Shown: positions 24,739 to 31,799 of the stretch, in pieces
Layout: each line of letters begins with the position of its first letter
How positions within the stretch are numbered: the first letter of the stretch is position 1
Source: a virus
IMG/VR virus record: IMGVR_UViG_3300047095_000401
Span: 1-35,457 of that record
Strand: one strand, 5' to 3'
DNA length: 35,457 nucleotides
Made by a program: the position numbers and the translations under genes
Notes under the pieces: model-generated
Databases searched by the model: none
What the model was told of the DNA's origin: nothing
What the model saw: only the letters and a program-made list of their open reading frames with translations

Positions 24739-25184
24739 AAAAGTTTCACAATTTTGTCAAGTTCTGCATTGAAAAGGTCTTGAATGTATTCTTCTGTTTC
24801 TTCACGTTCATCGCGCGAAGGTGTGAAGATTTTCTTCTTTCTTCTGTCTTCTTGACCTTTTGCTTTTGCAAAGTCTTTGTCGTTAATCACAACAAGAAAG
24901 ACTTCATTTTGTGACTTCACAACCTGAATTGAATCACGAAGTTCACCAGTGAATTCAAGGTCAACATTTGAAGTCTGTCTTCCGAAGTCTTTTCTTTTCT
25001 GAATCCACGCCTTTGATTTGTATTTTCCGATTTTCCTTTCACCAGAATCAAGACCGTCATTGAAAATTCTTGCCTTCATCAAACCTTCAAGATTTTTGCC
25101 GCCCAGAAGAAGAAAATCAACTTTCTTCTGGTTCAATCTGGTTGCAATGAATTGAATTCTGTTTTTCAACTGGTCAAGGTTCAT
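24735..25184 (-). CDS. HK97 gp10-like neck protein, 149 aa
   Basis: The basic N-terminal half has GLMKARIFNDGLDSGERKIG, then LEFTGELRDSIQVVKSQNEV and NDKDFAKAKGQEDRRKKKIF, and ends with PSRDEREETEEYIQDLF. The order GEL--SI ... hydrophobic strand ... A-GQE-R ... P-R is that of gp10-like tail-completion or neck proteins, which link the connector to the tail. It overlaps the spanin gene and the next neck gene by ATGA-type overlaps. The family assignment is by pattern and moderately sure. Confidence 0.6.
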   Translation of the reverse strand: MNLDQLKNRIQFIATRLNQKKVDFLLLGGKNLEGLMKARIFNDGLDSGERKIGKYKSKAWIQKRKDFGRQTSNVDLEFTGELRDSIQVVKSQNEVFLVVINDKDFAKAKGQEDRRKKKIFTPSRDEREETEEYIQDLFNAELDKIVKLL

Positions 25185-25579
25185 CGTAATTTCATGAAAA
25201 TTGAATAAGACAAAAACACAATTGTTGTCAAAATGATTGCCAGAACAACAAAAAACCAGTTCGTTTCTTTTGAAGGTTTGTTTGTGATTGTCTGAACAAC
25301 CTTTTCAACACGAATCGTGTCTGACGGGCATTTTGTTGAAACGAAAATTGAATCATTCACCTTCACAAGTTTGGTTTCAATTCTGGTCTTCAGGTCACGA
25401 ATGTAAACCGTATCGGTTCCGACATCTTGAATCAAGGTGTCAAAAGACCTTGTTGAAGTCACAATCAAGGTGTCTTTGAAGAATGTTTCCGTTTCAAAAG
25501 GAAACCTTTCACGACATTTCTTTTCAGTCACACAACCAGAAAACAAAACAACCAAAAGAAAAAAGGCAAAGTGTTTCAT
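25181..25579 (-). CDS. Unimolecular spanin candidate, 132 aa
   Basis: The ATG at 25577-25579 overlaps the preceding stop as ATGA and gives MKHFAFFLLVVLFSGCVTEK, a lipoprotein signal with lipobox LFSGC (Cys16). A periplasmic Lys/Thr/Asp region of about 85 residues follows, then a C-terminal membrane helix (NWFFVVLAIILTTIVFLSYS). An outer-membrane lipid anchor plus an inner-membrane helix in one protein is the layout of u-spanins such as phage T1 gp11, which fuse the two membranes in the last step of lysis. Holin and amidase genes lie nearby. Confidence 0.75.
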   Translation of the reverse strand: MKHFAFFLLVVLFSGCVTEKKCRERFPFETETFFKDTLIVTSTRSFDTLIQDVGTDTVYIRDLKTRIETKLVKVNDSIFVSTKCPSDTIRVEKVVQTITNKPSKETNWFFVVLAIILTTIVFLSYSIFMKLR

Positions 25580-26076
25580 GAATTCACAATTGACTTGATT
25601 TCTGAAAACATTGAAGACCATGCAGAATACGAATTGACCGCATATTTCAACGAAAGATAAATCATGAACCCAAATGTCAAAGACAAACATTCAAGGTCAA
25701 GATTCGCTTGAACTGGTTCTTGATTTTTGATTTCAGGAATTGAAATGATTTCACTTGCAAGTCTGGTGTCGCCTTTTTGAAGAAAGGTGTTGTCGCATGG
25801 TTTGATTGTGTCAAATGCAGTCAAAACAACTTCTTTTTCATGCTTCACTTCACCTTTCGTGATTGCCTGAAAAGTTTCTTTGTTTGCCTGAACAATTGCA
25901 GTGTCAATTCTTGATGAATCAAGACACAAGTTTGTTTCTGGGTCTTGCGTATGAATCAACAAGTGTTTGTCTGGGTGGTTTTTACAAAAACCCTTTGAAC
26001 TGCATTGTTGAATGTTTTGATGTCTAATTGTTATCACGGTGTCGTGTGTTTCAGGTTTGTTCTTCATTGTCTTCAT
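25576..26076 (-). CDS. Hypothetical protein of the lysis region, 166 aa
   Basis: The ATG at 26074-26076 (MKTMKNKPETHDTVITIRHQ) or the one three codons later is the likely start. A Cys/His-containing segment (NIQQCSSKGFCKNHPDKHLL) is followed by a soluble middle part and a hydrophobic C-terminal stretch (LTFGFMIYLSLKYAV) that could touch the membrane. It lies between holin candidate and spanin and overlaps both. The repeated Cys/His could bind metal. No family was recognised. Confidence 0.65.
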   Translation of the reverse strand: MKTMKNKPETHDTVITIRHQNIQQCSSKGFCKNHPDKHLLIHTQDPETNLCLDSSRIDTAIVQANKETFQAITKGEVKHEKEVVLTAFDTIKPCDNTFLQKGDTRLASEIISIPEIKNQEPVQANLDLECLSLTFGFMIYLSLKYAVNSYSAWSSMFSEIKSIVNS

Positions 26077-26272
26077 TTTTAGGTTTTGGAATGTAACCAG
26101 CGGCAATCAACGCACCGATTATCGCTGCCAGTGTTTCAACTTCAATCTTCTTGAAAATAAGAAGAAGAACTGAAACCAGAACAAGCAATGAACCAATTGT
26201 TGACCGCCAGTGTTTCATGACAACGGTCAAGATTTTTTTTAACTTATTTACCTTTTTGGTTGTCATGGTCAA
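26051..26272 (-). CDS. Holin candidate, 73 aa
   Basis: A basic N-terminus (MTMTTKKVNKLKKILTVVMK) is followed by two hydrophobic segments (TIGSLLVLVSVLLLIFKKI and TLAAIIGALIAAGYI) and a charged tail (PKPKNEDNEEQT). Size, two-helix topology and position between endolysin and spanin fit a class II holin, which permeabilises the inner membrane at the end of the cycle. M3 could be an alternative start, allowing a dual-start antiholin, though this is speculative. Confidence 0.65.
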   Translation of the reverse strand: MTMTTKKVNKLKKILTVVMKHWRSTIGSLLVLVSVLLLIFKKIEVETLAAIIGALIAAGYIPKPKNEDNEEQT

Positions 26273-26328
26273 AGTTTACATTTTTGAACCTAAAAAGTTT
26301 CTGATTTTTGAAACAAAACTTTCTTGTG

Positions 26329-26418
26329 TCACTTTGGTCTTCGTATTGGTCTTTGTTGTCCAGCGGGGCGTTTCGGTCCGCAATTGCAACCGAATGAAAG
26401 AATTGACATTGTTTTCAT
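26329..26418 (-). CDS. Very small Cys/Pro/Arg-rich peptide, 29 aa
   Basis: The product begins MKTMSILSFGCNCGPKRPAG and ends in a basic Pro/Arg tail (QQRPIRRPK). It starts shortly after the stop of the 316-aa gene with an A/T-rich leader. The CNC motif also occurs in the 316-aa and 362-aa virion proteins. Because it is so short the call is tentative; the composition is far from random for this A/T-rich genome. Confidence 0.5.
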   Translation of the reverse strand: MKTMSILSFGCNCGPKRPAGQQRPIRRPK

Positions 26419-26431
26419 GATATTTGAATTT

Positions 26432-27382
26432 TTAAGGTAAACCGTAAACAAATCGTGACTGATTGCAAACAACACAAACATCGTCAAGTCTGGTGAACAA
26501 TGAAGGCAAAGACTGAATTGTTGTTTGAAAGTGTTGGTCGTATTGCTTTTGAAATTCTTCAAGCATGAATTCACACTTTTCAGAATCAAGAAGTGTGACT
26601 GAATTCAGTCGGTCAGTCGTCATTGCTTCTTTCACGATTTCAATTCCCGCTTTGTAAAGAATCGGAAATCTGATTTTTTGTGCAAGAATACATGCAATTT
26701 CATCTGAAGAACATTCTGCAACTGCATGAACAACCAGACCAAATGAAGTTGAAGAAGTGCTTTGACCATTCCAACCGTTTGAAGTCAAGAATCGACTTTT
26801 TGCGGTTGAACAATTGCAAGAAGACTTGACCTTCGTGTTCAAAGTGTGAATTGAAGTGTTGTCTGTCAAAACATAAACTTCTGCCGTGTCTGAAATGTAA
26901 TTCGGGAAAATTTCTGCAAACCCGTCTGAATCAGTTGTGAAAGGGAATTGATTTGTGAAAATTCCGTCTTCAATCAGAATGTTTCCTGAAAAGTTTGTTT
27001 CTTGAATTCTTATTTGAACTGATTGAATTCTGATTCGCAACATTCTTGATTCACGAGTTCTGATTCGAACACCTTTGTCAAATGCTGAAGGTGTCAAGTA
27101 GTTCACTGGTGTTGACCATTCACCGACCTTCAATTCATCAATCAATGAATTCATTCTGAAGTAAGGTGTTGCAAACCTTGAAATTTCGTCAAGAACCAGT
27201 TGTGTCGCAAAGGCAATCTTTGACTGAATCAAATTGATTCCAGATGTGAAACCAGAATCGGCAATGTCAGCGGCAAAACGAAGATTGATGCCTTCAAGGT
27301 CGTCAATATAAAGACCTGACTTCGGGGTTGAAGTTGAAACACACTTCAGACCGATGAAATTTTCAAAACAACTTGTCGCCAT
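26432..27382 (-). CDS. Virion-associated Cys-containing protein, 316 aa
   Basis: The ATG at 27380-27382 (MATSCFENFIGLKCVSTSTP) is preferred over a TTG two codons earlier; it overlaps the amidase 3' end by 20 bp. It has a helical region with FATQLVLDEISRFATPYFRM, Arg-rich strands (RIRTRESRMLRIRIQSVQIR), a CNC motif near residue 190 and a VCVVC pair near the end. No family was recognised. Its place between endolysin and neck genes suggests a head-tail connector or tail protein (inference). Confidence 0.6.
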   Translation of the reverse strand: MATSCFENFIGLKCVSTSTPKSGLYIDDLEGINLRFAADIADSGFTSGINLIQSKIAFATQLVLDEISRFATPYFRMNSLIDELKVGEWSTPVNYLTPSAFDKGVRIRTRESRMLRIRIQSVQIRIQETNFSGNILIEDGIFTNQFPFTTDSDGFAEIFPNYISDTAEVYVLTDNTSIHTLNTKVKSSCNCSTAKSRFLTSNGWNGQSTSSTSFGLVVHAVAECSSDEIACILAQKIRFPILYKAGIEIVKEAMTTDRLNSVTLLDSEKCEFMLEEFQKQYDQHFQTTIQSLPSLFTRLDDVCVVCNQSRFVYGLP

Positions 27383-27875
27383 ATCCAAAAGGGTCGTTTT
27401 TGTAAATGTTTTTATCTTTCACACCAATTGACTTCAAGAAGTCCGGAACCCAGAATGACGGACAAGCCTTGTTGTCGAACTGGTTGTGTCCAGCGATCAA
27501 AACATTTGGGTTGTAGTCAAGAACTTCTTTAATAATCAAAGTCAGTGTTTTTGTTTGTTCAATGTTCAGTGTGTTTTTTGGTTTCAATTGTGAATCAAGA
27601 CCGCCAACGTACACAACATGTCTTGAAATTGAATTGATGCCTTTGACACCGTTTGTGATTTCTGAATCTTGAATCCAAAGGTCACCGTTGTGTTCAACAT
27701 ACCGATGTCGTTTTCCGTCAATCTGAATCAAATCAGAATAACCGACCTTTTTCCAACCACGACCAACTGGTTGCGGTGAAGTATGCCACGACAAGACTTG
27801 TTCTGGTGTGATGTTTTGACCTTCTTTTGTTGCAGTGCAATGAATCACGAAGTATTTGAAGGGTCTGATTTGCAT
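27363..27875 (-). CDS. N-acetylmuramoyl-L-alanine amidase (endolysin), 170 aa
   Basis: This is an Amidase_2/PGRP-fold enzyme like T7 lysozyme that cuts the bond between muramic acid and L-alanine in peptidoglycan. Zinc ligands are visible as VIHCTAT (His12), AGHNQFDNKACPSFWVP (His130 and Cys138), and the catalytic Tyr is in VGYSDLI (Tyr46). There is no signal peptide, so export depends on a holin; a candidate lies two genes downstream. The length is that of the bare catalytic domain without a cell-wall-binding domain. Confidence 0.93.
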   Translation of the reverse strand: MQIRPFKYFVIHCTATKEGQNITPEQVLSWHTSPQPVGRGWKKVGYSDLIQIDGKRHRYVEHNGDLWIQDSEITNGVKGINSISRHVVYVGGLDSQLKPKNTLNIEQTKTLTLIIKEVLDYNPNVLIAGHNQFDNKACPSFWVPDFLKSIGVKDKNIYKNDPFGYGDKLF

Positions 27876-27880
27876 TGTTT

Positions 27881-28300
27881 TCAGATTGAAGAATTCTTTT
27901 CGTTTTCAGTTTCCTTTTCAATTGCTTTTTTTTGACCAATGAAGAAGACATCGAATTTTTCATGCTTTGTCAATTGGTCAACAAACAAAGAACTTGATTC
28001 GTTCTTGATGTGCGTTTTCAATTGTTCAAGACCTTGTTCAATGAAAACATCTGATTTTCTTCTGAAGTGTCCAGATGTGACAAAGAAAATCAAACCCTTT
28101 TTTTCAGAAACAAGTTTCAACCAGTTTGCTTTTGTAACCTTCAGACCTTGTCTTTTCTCGAATTTTGTAACTTCTTCAAGTTCTGAATCAGATGTTGCGA
28201 CCATAAAAAGATCGTAAACATTGATTGACCTTTCGAGAAAATGAACTGATTTTGACAATTCACTTGATGTGTTGTTCAATAACTGGTTGCGAACAATCAT
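27881..28300 (-). CDS. Hypothetical protein, 139 aa
   Basis: The product has an N-terminal region MIVRNQLLNNTSSELSKSVH, a middle part FEKRQGLKVTKANWLKLVSE with a hydrophobic strand (GLIFFVTSG), and a Lys/Glu-rich end (KKAIEKETENEKN). No motif was recognised. Its start shares an A with the preceding stop (TAATG), so the two genes are coupled. It precedes the endolysin by five bases. Confidence 0.65.
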   Translation of the reverse strand: MIVRNQLLNNTSSELSKSVHFLERSINVYDLFMVATSDSELEEVTKFEKRQGLKVTKANWLKLVSEKKGLIFFVTSGHFRRKSDVFIEQGLEQLKTHIKNESSSLFVDQLTKHEKFDVFFIGQKKAIEKETENEKNSSI

Positions 28301-28632
28301 TATTTCTTGAATTTTGAACCTGAACCCATGCCTTTCGGCAATTGATAAACAACTTTCGCTGGTCTTGCATTGTTTACACTTACAATTTCACCGGTTCGGC
28401 CTTTTGCAACTGAACCAGAATTGACTTGTGCAACTTTCTTTGACATCAAACTTGACTTTGACTGAATTTCGCTTTTGACATCTTTTGAAGGTTTCTTCGG
28501 GTCAGTCTTCGGGTCAGTCTTCGGGTCAGTCTTTGGGTCTGTTTTTGGGTCTGTTTTTGGTGTTGTTGTTCCGTCTTTTGAAGGTGTTGACGGGTTTGTT
28601 GTTGTTCCAGTTTTGTCAATTGTTCCAATCAT
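28300..28632 (-). CDS. Low-complexity repeat protein, 110 aa
   Basis: The N-terminal third is Thr/Pro/Lys-rich with tandem TDPK units (about residues 25-46) and is surely disordered. The C-terminal half (SSLMSKKVAQVNSGSVAKGR, VNNARPAKVVYQLPKGMGSG) is basic and may fold. It is the first gene after the terminator behind the tail-tube candidate, followed by amidase and holin. Perhaps a linker-type virion or lysis accessory protein; function is unknown. Confidence 0.65.
   Translation of the reverse strand: MIGTIDKTGTTTNPSTPSKDGTTTPKTDPKTDPKTDPKTDPKTDPKKPSKDVKSEIQSKSSLMSKKVAQVNSGSVAKGRTGEIVSVNNARPAKVVYQLPKGMGSGSKFKK
28499..28558. repeat. Five tandem 12-bp units inside the TDPK gene
   Basis: Plus strand: GGGTCAGTCTTC twice, GGGTCAGTCTTT once, GGGTCTGTTTTT twice, each unit coding for Thr-Asp-Pro-Lys. 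The units keep the reading frame, so copy number can change without a frameshift. Confidence 0.9.
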
Positions 28633-28659
28633 GACTTGTGTTTTTTAGTTTTTGTAAAA

Positions 28660-28704
28660 ATAAAAGAAAAAATCGGCTGAAAAGACAAATTCTTTCAGCC
28701 GATT
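28660..28704 (-). terminator. Strong rho-independent terminator after the tail-tube candidate
   Basis: A perfect 12-bp stem AATCGGCTGAAA/TTTCAGCCGATT (28671-28682 with 28693-28704) with a 10-nt loop is followed on the minus strand by TTTTTTCTTTT. It ends or attenuates the capsid/tail-tube transcript before the lysis and neck genes. Confidence 0.9.
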
Positions 28705-28735
28705 CAAACAAACTACATGAACAAGAACAAAGGTA

Positions 28736-29278
28736 TTAAATTCCGTCAAGATTGACTGCAACACCGCAAGGTGCGAGAATCGAAGTCCACGAAATTGTTC
28801 CGTCAAAGAAGATTGAACCAGTGTTGTTGTCTTCGATAACTTGGTCAACTTCAATCTGGAATGAAGAAATCGGTCCGTAGAAATACCCGTCACATGTGTA
28901 GTATCCGAACTGGTAATTGGTTGCATTCAACTGAATTGTGTTCCAGAACGTAATGTCAGCACATGAAGCGGCATCTGAATTGTAATCTTGAAAGGTCACG
29001 GTCTTTTCACCGCCAACAACCGCTTCGGTTCCGCATGAAGAAATTCTTTTCTTCGTGAAAGTTCCTTTGGGTTTTTGACCAACAATAAGACCAGTCAGAA
29101 CAACATCATTGCTTGCGATTGCCGCAATCCATTCTGCACGATCTTCAATGTCAGTGAATTCGTAATCACATTTGATGAATGCCAGTTTTGAAATACCGCC
29201 ATTCCGTAAGGTAACACCGCAGCCACCGGAATAACTTACCGGCAAGGCGGGTGCGCATGTTGATGGACAAAGTGCCAT
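28736..29278 (-). CDS. Probable major tail protein, 180 aa
   Basis: The product starts MALCPSTCAPALPVSYSGGC and is beta-rich with about eight Cys. Mid-region segments are LAFIKCDYEFTDIEDRAEWI and KRISSCGTEAVVGGEKTVTF. It follows the major capsid gene, has the same 23-bp leader before its ATG and is followed by a strong terminator, all signs of a highly expressed structural gene. Major tail tube protein is the best fit; a head decoration protein is the alternative. The identification is by context. Confidence 0.6.
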   Translation of the reverse strand: MALCPSTCAPALPVSYSGGCGVTLRNGGISKLAFIKCDYEFTDIEDRAEWIAAIASNDVVLTGLIVGQKPKGTFTKKRISSCGTEAVVGGEKTVTFQDYNSDAASCADITFWNTIQLNATNYQFGYYTCDGYFYGPISSFQIEVDQVIEDNNTGSIFFDGTISWTSILAPCGVAVNLDGI

Positions 29279-29279
29279 G

Positions 29280-29302
29280 TTTTTGAGTTTTTAAGGGTTG
29301 AA
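29280..29302 (-). promoter_or_regulatory. Leader repeat before the major tail protein candidate
   Basis: A 23-bp block (plus strand contains GAGTTTTTAAGGGTTGAA) that is identical to the block before the major capsid gene and stands a few bases before the ATG. It is probably a translation-initiation leader for abundant virion proteins. Confidence 0.6.
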
Positions 29303-29313
29303 CATTCAGTTAA

Positions 29314-30336
29314 TTAGTCGCAAACGGCAATTGTTGAACAATCTTTGAAATTGAAAGTGTAATTCACACCAGTGTTCACATCTGTCGCAGCAAAGGCATT
29401 TGAAGGAATGAAGAACAAACCCCAGTTCAAAGACAATTTGATTGACCATTCATCAGCACAATCATCGTAGTGAACCTTCAGGTCGTATGTCAAATTGGTG
29501 AAAGGGTCTGTGATTGTTCCGTGTTCAAACACATCATTGCGTTTTGCATAAGTGTCAACATACTTGTTCCATGTCACCAATTGAACCGCATTCGGTGCAA
29601 TGACAACGAATTCGTTTGCTCCGATAACTGATTCAACAAATCTGTCATTGAAATACATGTAATCGGTCCAGCGTGCTAAATCAACACCGAATGAATTGCA
29701 ACATGCAATTTGTTGTGTTTTTGCATACAAATCAAAGTTACCTGAACCGATAATCATCGGCGCACCAGATGAACCAACAAGTTCGTATTCATGACGAATC
29801 TGTGAAGCGGCAATTGAACGCGGTGCATTTGATGTGTCTTCAAACAACTTGATTGACTTCTGGGTTGTCCCGTCAGCAAATTTTCCGAAATTGGTCGATT
29901 GTTGGGTCAAAAGTTGTTTGTCAAGTGCAACATTGATTGCATTCATTTGCGACATGATAACATTTGACACATAAACTGAATCGGCTTCGCACAATTTCCG
30001 CATTTCATCTTCAGAAAATTTCATTCCTTTGGTTTCAATGCAATTGTCAATTTCAAAAATTGTTTGCTTTGGTGCGATTTCTTGTTCAGTTTCACAAGAA
30101 TTTGTGCAAGTCAGATTGACATCGTCATCGGTTCCGCGTTGAATGTAGTCAATCTGAACCAGTCTTGACTTTCCGTTTGTGGGAACTTGAATCGCTTGAA
30201 AACCTGAACGATTTTCTTCTGACATCAGTGCATCAAGATACCCGACTTTGTCGCGTTTCAATGCCGGTGCATTTTGTCCGGCAACATCTGACAAATTTTG
30301 TTGTAGTTTTTGGCAAAGACCTTCTGTAAAAGCCAT
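29314..30336 (-). CDS. Major capsid protein, 340 aa
   Basis: The product starts MAFTEGLCQKLQQNLSDVAG. Downstream are KFSEDEMRKLCEADSVYVSN, SQMNAINVALDKQLLTQQST, APMIIGSGNFDLYAKTQQIA and AKRNDVFEHGTITDPFTNLT, the layout of Bacteroidota-phage major capsid proteins with a long helix followed by beta domains (HK97-type fold presumed). About ten Cys are present, unusual for a capsid protein. The scaffold gene lies directly upstream behind a 171-bp gap with hairpins, and the gene has the 23-bp leader. Position and size make this the best MCP candidate. Confidence 0.8.
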   Translation of the reverse strand: MAFTEGLCQKLQQNLSDVAGQNAPALKRDKVGYLDALMSEENRSGFQAIQVPTNGKSRLVQIDYIQRGTDDDVNLTCTNSCETEQEIAPKQTIFEIDNCIETKGMKFSEDEMRKLCEADSVYVSNVIMSQMNAINVALDKQLLTQQSTNFGKFADGTTQKSIKLFEDTSNAPRSIAASQIRHEYELVGSSGAPMIIGSGNFDLYAKTQQIACCNSFGVDLARWTDYMYFNDRFVESVIGANEFVVIAPNAVQLVTWNKYVDTYAKRNDVFEHGTITDPFTNLTYDLKVHYDDCADEWSIKLSLNWGLFFIPSNAFAATDVNTGVNYTFNFKDCSTIAVCD

Positions 30337-30338
30337 TT

Positions 30339-30361
30339 TTTTTGAGTTTTTAAGGGTTGAA
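30339..30361 (-). promoter_or_regulatory. Leader repeat before the major capsid gene
   Basis: The second copy of the 23-bp leader block. The coding-strand form holds TTCAACCCTTAAAAACTC just before the A-rich run and the ATG. Confidence 0.6.
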
Positions 30362-30394
30362 AAAAAGTGAATTGTTCAGTGTGAAAAACACAAA

Positions 30395-30479
30395 ACCCAA
30401 AAACAAAGAATCAAAAATTGATTTTCCGTTTTTGGGTCGGTTCCCACGATTGTCATTTTTGGTTTGACAAACCCAGAAA
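30395..30479 (-). promoter_or_regulatory. Hairpin cluster between scaffold and capsid genes
   Basis: ACCCAAAAAC (30395-30404) pairs with GTTTTTGGGT (30428-30437), with a nested AATCAA/TTGATT stem. TTGTCA (30450-30455) pairs with TGACAA (30465-30470). The segment 30428-30437 could also pair with 30471-30479 (ACCCAGAAA), so alternative structures are possible. The stretch has no gene and may act as an attenuator, mRNA stabiliser or processing site. Confidence 0.5.
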
Positions 30480-30507
30480 TTCGGTTTTACGGCACCGCTG
30501 CCCGATT

Positions 30508-31326
30508 TTATTCTTGACCAAACACTTTCATTGACTTCAATGCTTCAGCATTTTGTTGTGCTTTTGCAAGTCCGACAAGTTTGTACTTTGGTTCATCATT
30601 TTGAATCTGCGGTTGTCCAGTCAACACTGGTTTTTGTGCTGAAGGCGTGCCGTTTGATTGTTTAATGACATTCAAAGACTGAAGGTGTGTGTCAAGAACT
30701 TCTTCAAAGGTAAGAATTTTCGTTCCGTCTGAATTCAAAGGGTTCAAATTTTGCTTTGTTTTTATCAAAATTGAATTTGAACCTTCATCAAAATCAAGAT
30801 TGTAATTCGAATCAAGGTAGTTTTTCACTGCCGGAATGACAACATCTGGTGAAACAATCAAATTCTTCTTTGAAAGAATTGATGAAAGAATTGATTCGCG
30901 TTTGAATGTCTTGATTGCGTTCTTCACTTCTGAATCTTTTGCCGGAATGATTTCTTCAACCAGTTTTTTGTTTTCATTGGTCAATTCAATCAACTTTTGT
31001 TGAAGTTCTTCCGCACCAGAAGAAGTTGACTTGATCGTTTTATCGAAGGCAATGTCAACAATTTCATCGAACTTCTTGTCTTTGATTTCATCTGGTGTCA
31101 AGTTGAACTTCTTCTTCAGTTTGTGTTCAATCTTTGACAATTGTTCGCCACGAATTTCGTCTTTTATTGGTTGAATGAAGTCTGAATCATTCTTCAAGAC
31201 TTCTTTTTGACCAGACTTAAATTGTGACACGATTTCGTCAATGTTCAGTTCTTCATCTGAAGTCAGTTTTTGAATTGATTCATTGTTGATGCCGATTTTT
31301 TTCAGAAAGGTTTCAATGTGCTTCAT
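30508..31326 (-). CDS. Scaffold protein candidate, 272 aa
   Basis: A highly charged, Lys/Glu-rich and largely helical protein with a coiled-coil segment (AEELQQKLIELTNENKKLVE, ~105-125) and a Gln/Pro-rich end (QKPVLTGQPQIQNDEPKYKL). It has no Cys, unlike the virion proteins around it, which fits a protein that leaves the procapsid. Position directly before the capsid gene supports scaffold; no protease motif is visible here. Confidence 0.75.
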   Translation of the reverse strand: MKHIETFLKKIGINNESIQKLTSDEELNIDEIVSQFKSGQKEVLKNDSDFIQPIKDEIRGEQLSKIEHKLKKKFNLTPDEIKDKKFDEIVDIAFDKTIKSTSSGAEELQQKLIELTNENKKLVEEIIPAKDSEVKNAIKTFKRESILSSILSKKNLIVSPDVVIPAVKNYLDSNYNLDFDEGSNSILIKTKQNLNPLNSDGTKILTFEEVLDTHLQSLNVIKQSNGTPSAQKPVLTGQPQIQNDEPKYKLVGLAKAQQNAEALKSMKVFGQE

Positions 31327-31328
31327 GC

Positions 31329-31568
31329 TTATTTGATTTTTGATTTTCGTGTTTTCGGAACAACAACTTCTTCTTGAATTGAATGTTCTGGTTCAGGTTC
31401 AGGTTCACCAACTGGTGAAGAAACATTGAACTTGATTTGTTTTTTCGGCATGTCTTGAAGAACATCAAAGTTCTTTGCGTGACCGCCTTTCTTCAGTTGC
31501 TCGTAAGCGATTTTTGTGATTTCAGAAACTTTCCCAGTTCTGACATTCTGAACTTTTATTTTTTCCAT
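31329..31568 (-). CDS. Small head-region protein, 79 aa
   Basis: The product starts MEKIKVQNVRTGKVSEITKI, then has AYEQLKKGGHAKNFDVLQDM, a Pro/Glu repeat (GEPEPEPEHS) and a basic end (KTRKSKIK). Short proteins of this layout often lie between portal and scaffold genes in phages with small gene clusters. Function is unknown. The gene ends two bases before the scaffold start. Confidence 0.65.
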   Translation of the reverse strand: MEKIKVQNVRTGKVSEITKIAYEQLKKGGHAKNFDVLQDMPKKQIKFNVSSPVGEPEPEPEHSIQEEVVVPKTRKSKIK

Positions 31569-31592
31569 TTGTGAAATGTTTGATTGACAAAT

Positions 31593-31799
31593 TTATTGAT
31601 TTTTTTCAAAACGAGTTGTGACTTCGTTCCATTGGTCTGGGTCGAGCATTGAACCAAACCATTCAAATGCAAAAGGGTCTGGTTCATTTTTGAAGTCTTG
31701 TGCAATGATTGAATAAATTTCAGTTAAAGTTTCAAGATCGTTGTTTTCGACCGCTTCTTCTGTTATTTCAGAAAGTTCTTGTCTTTGTTTGCTTGTCAT
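31593..31799 (-). CDS. Small acidic head-region protein, 68 aa
   Basis: The product starts MTSKQRQELSEITEEAVENN and ends FGSMLDPDQWNEVTTRFEKNQ. It is acidic and helical and overlaps the MuF-like gene stop as ATGA. It might be an immunity or chaperone partner for the zincin domain of that protein, because it is directly coupled, but a structural role is just as possible. No family was recognised. Confidence 0.6.
   Translation of the reverse strand: MTSKQRQELSEITEEAVENNDLETLTEIYSIIAQDFKNEPDPFAFEWFGSMLDPDQWNEVTTRFEKNQ

Noticed and set aside
26419-26589. 86-aa minus-strand frame before the 29-aa peptide
   Set aside because: Its upstream part lies within the 3' end of the 316-aa gene in another frame and looks non-coding; only the last 29 codons fall in the gap.
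28499-28558. CRISPR-like array
   Set aside because: The 12-bp units have no spacers and encode an in-frame TDPK repeat.
31588-31595. TAAATTTG as a promoter near the head genes
   Set aside because: The nearest TTTTG is only 11 bp away, too short for the Bacteroidota spacing.
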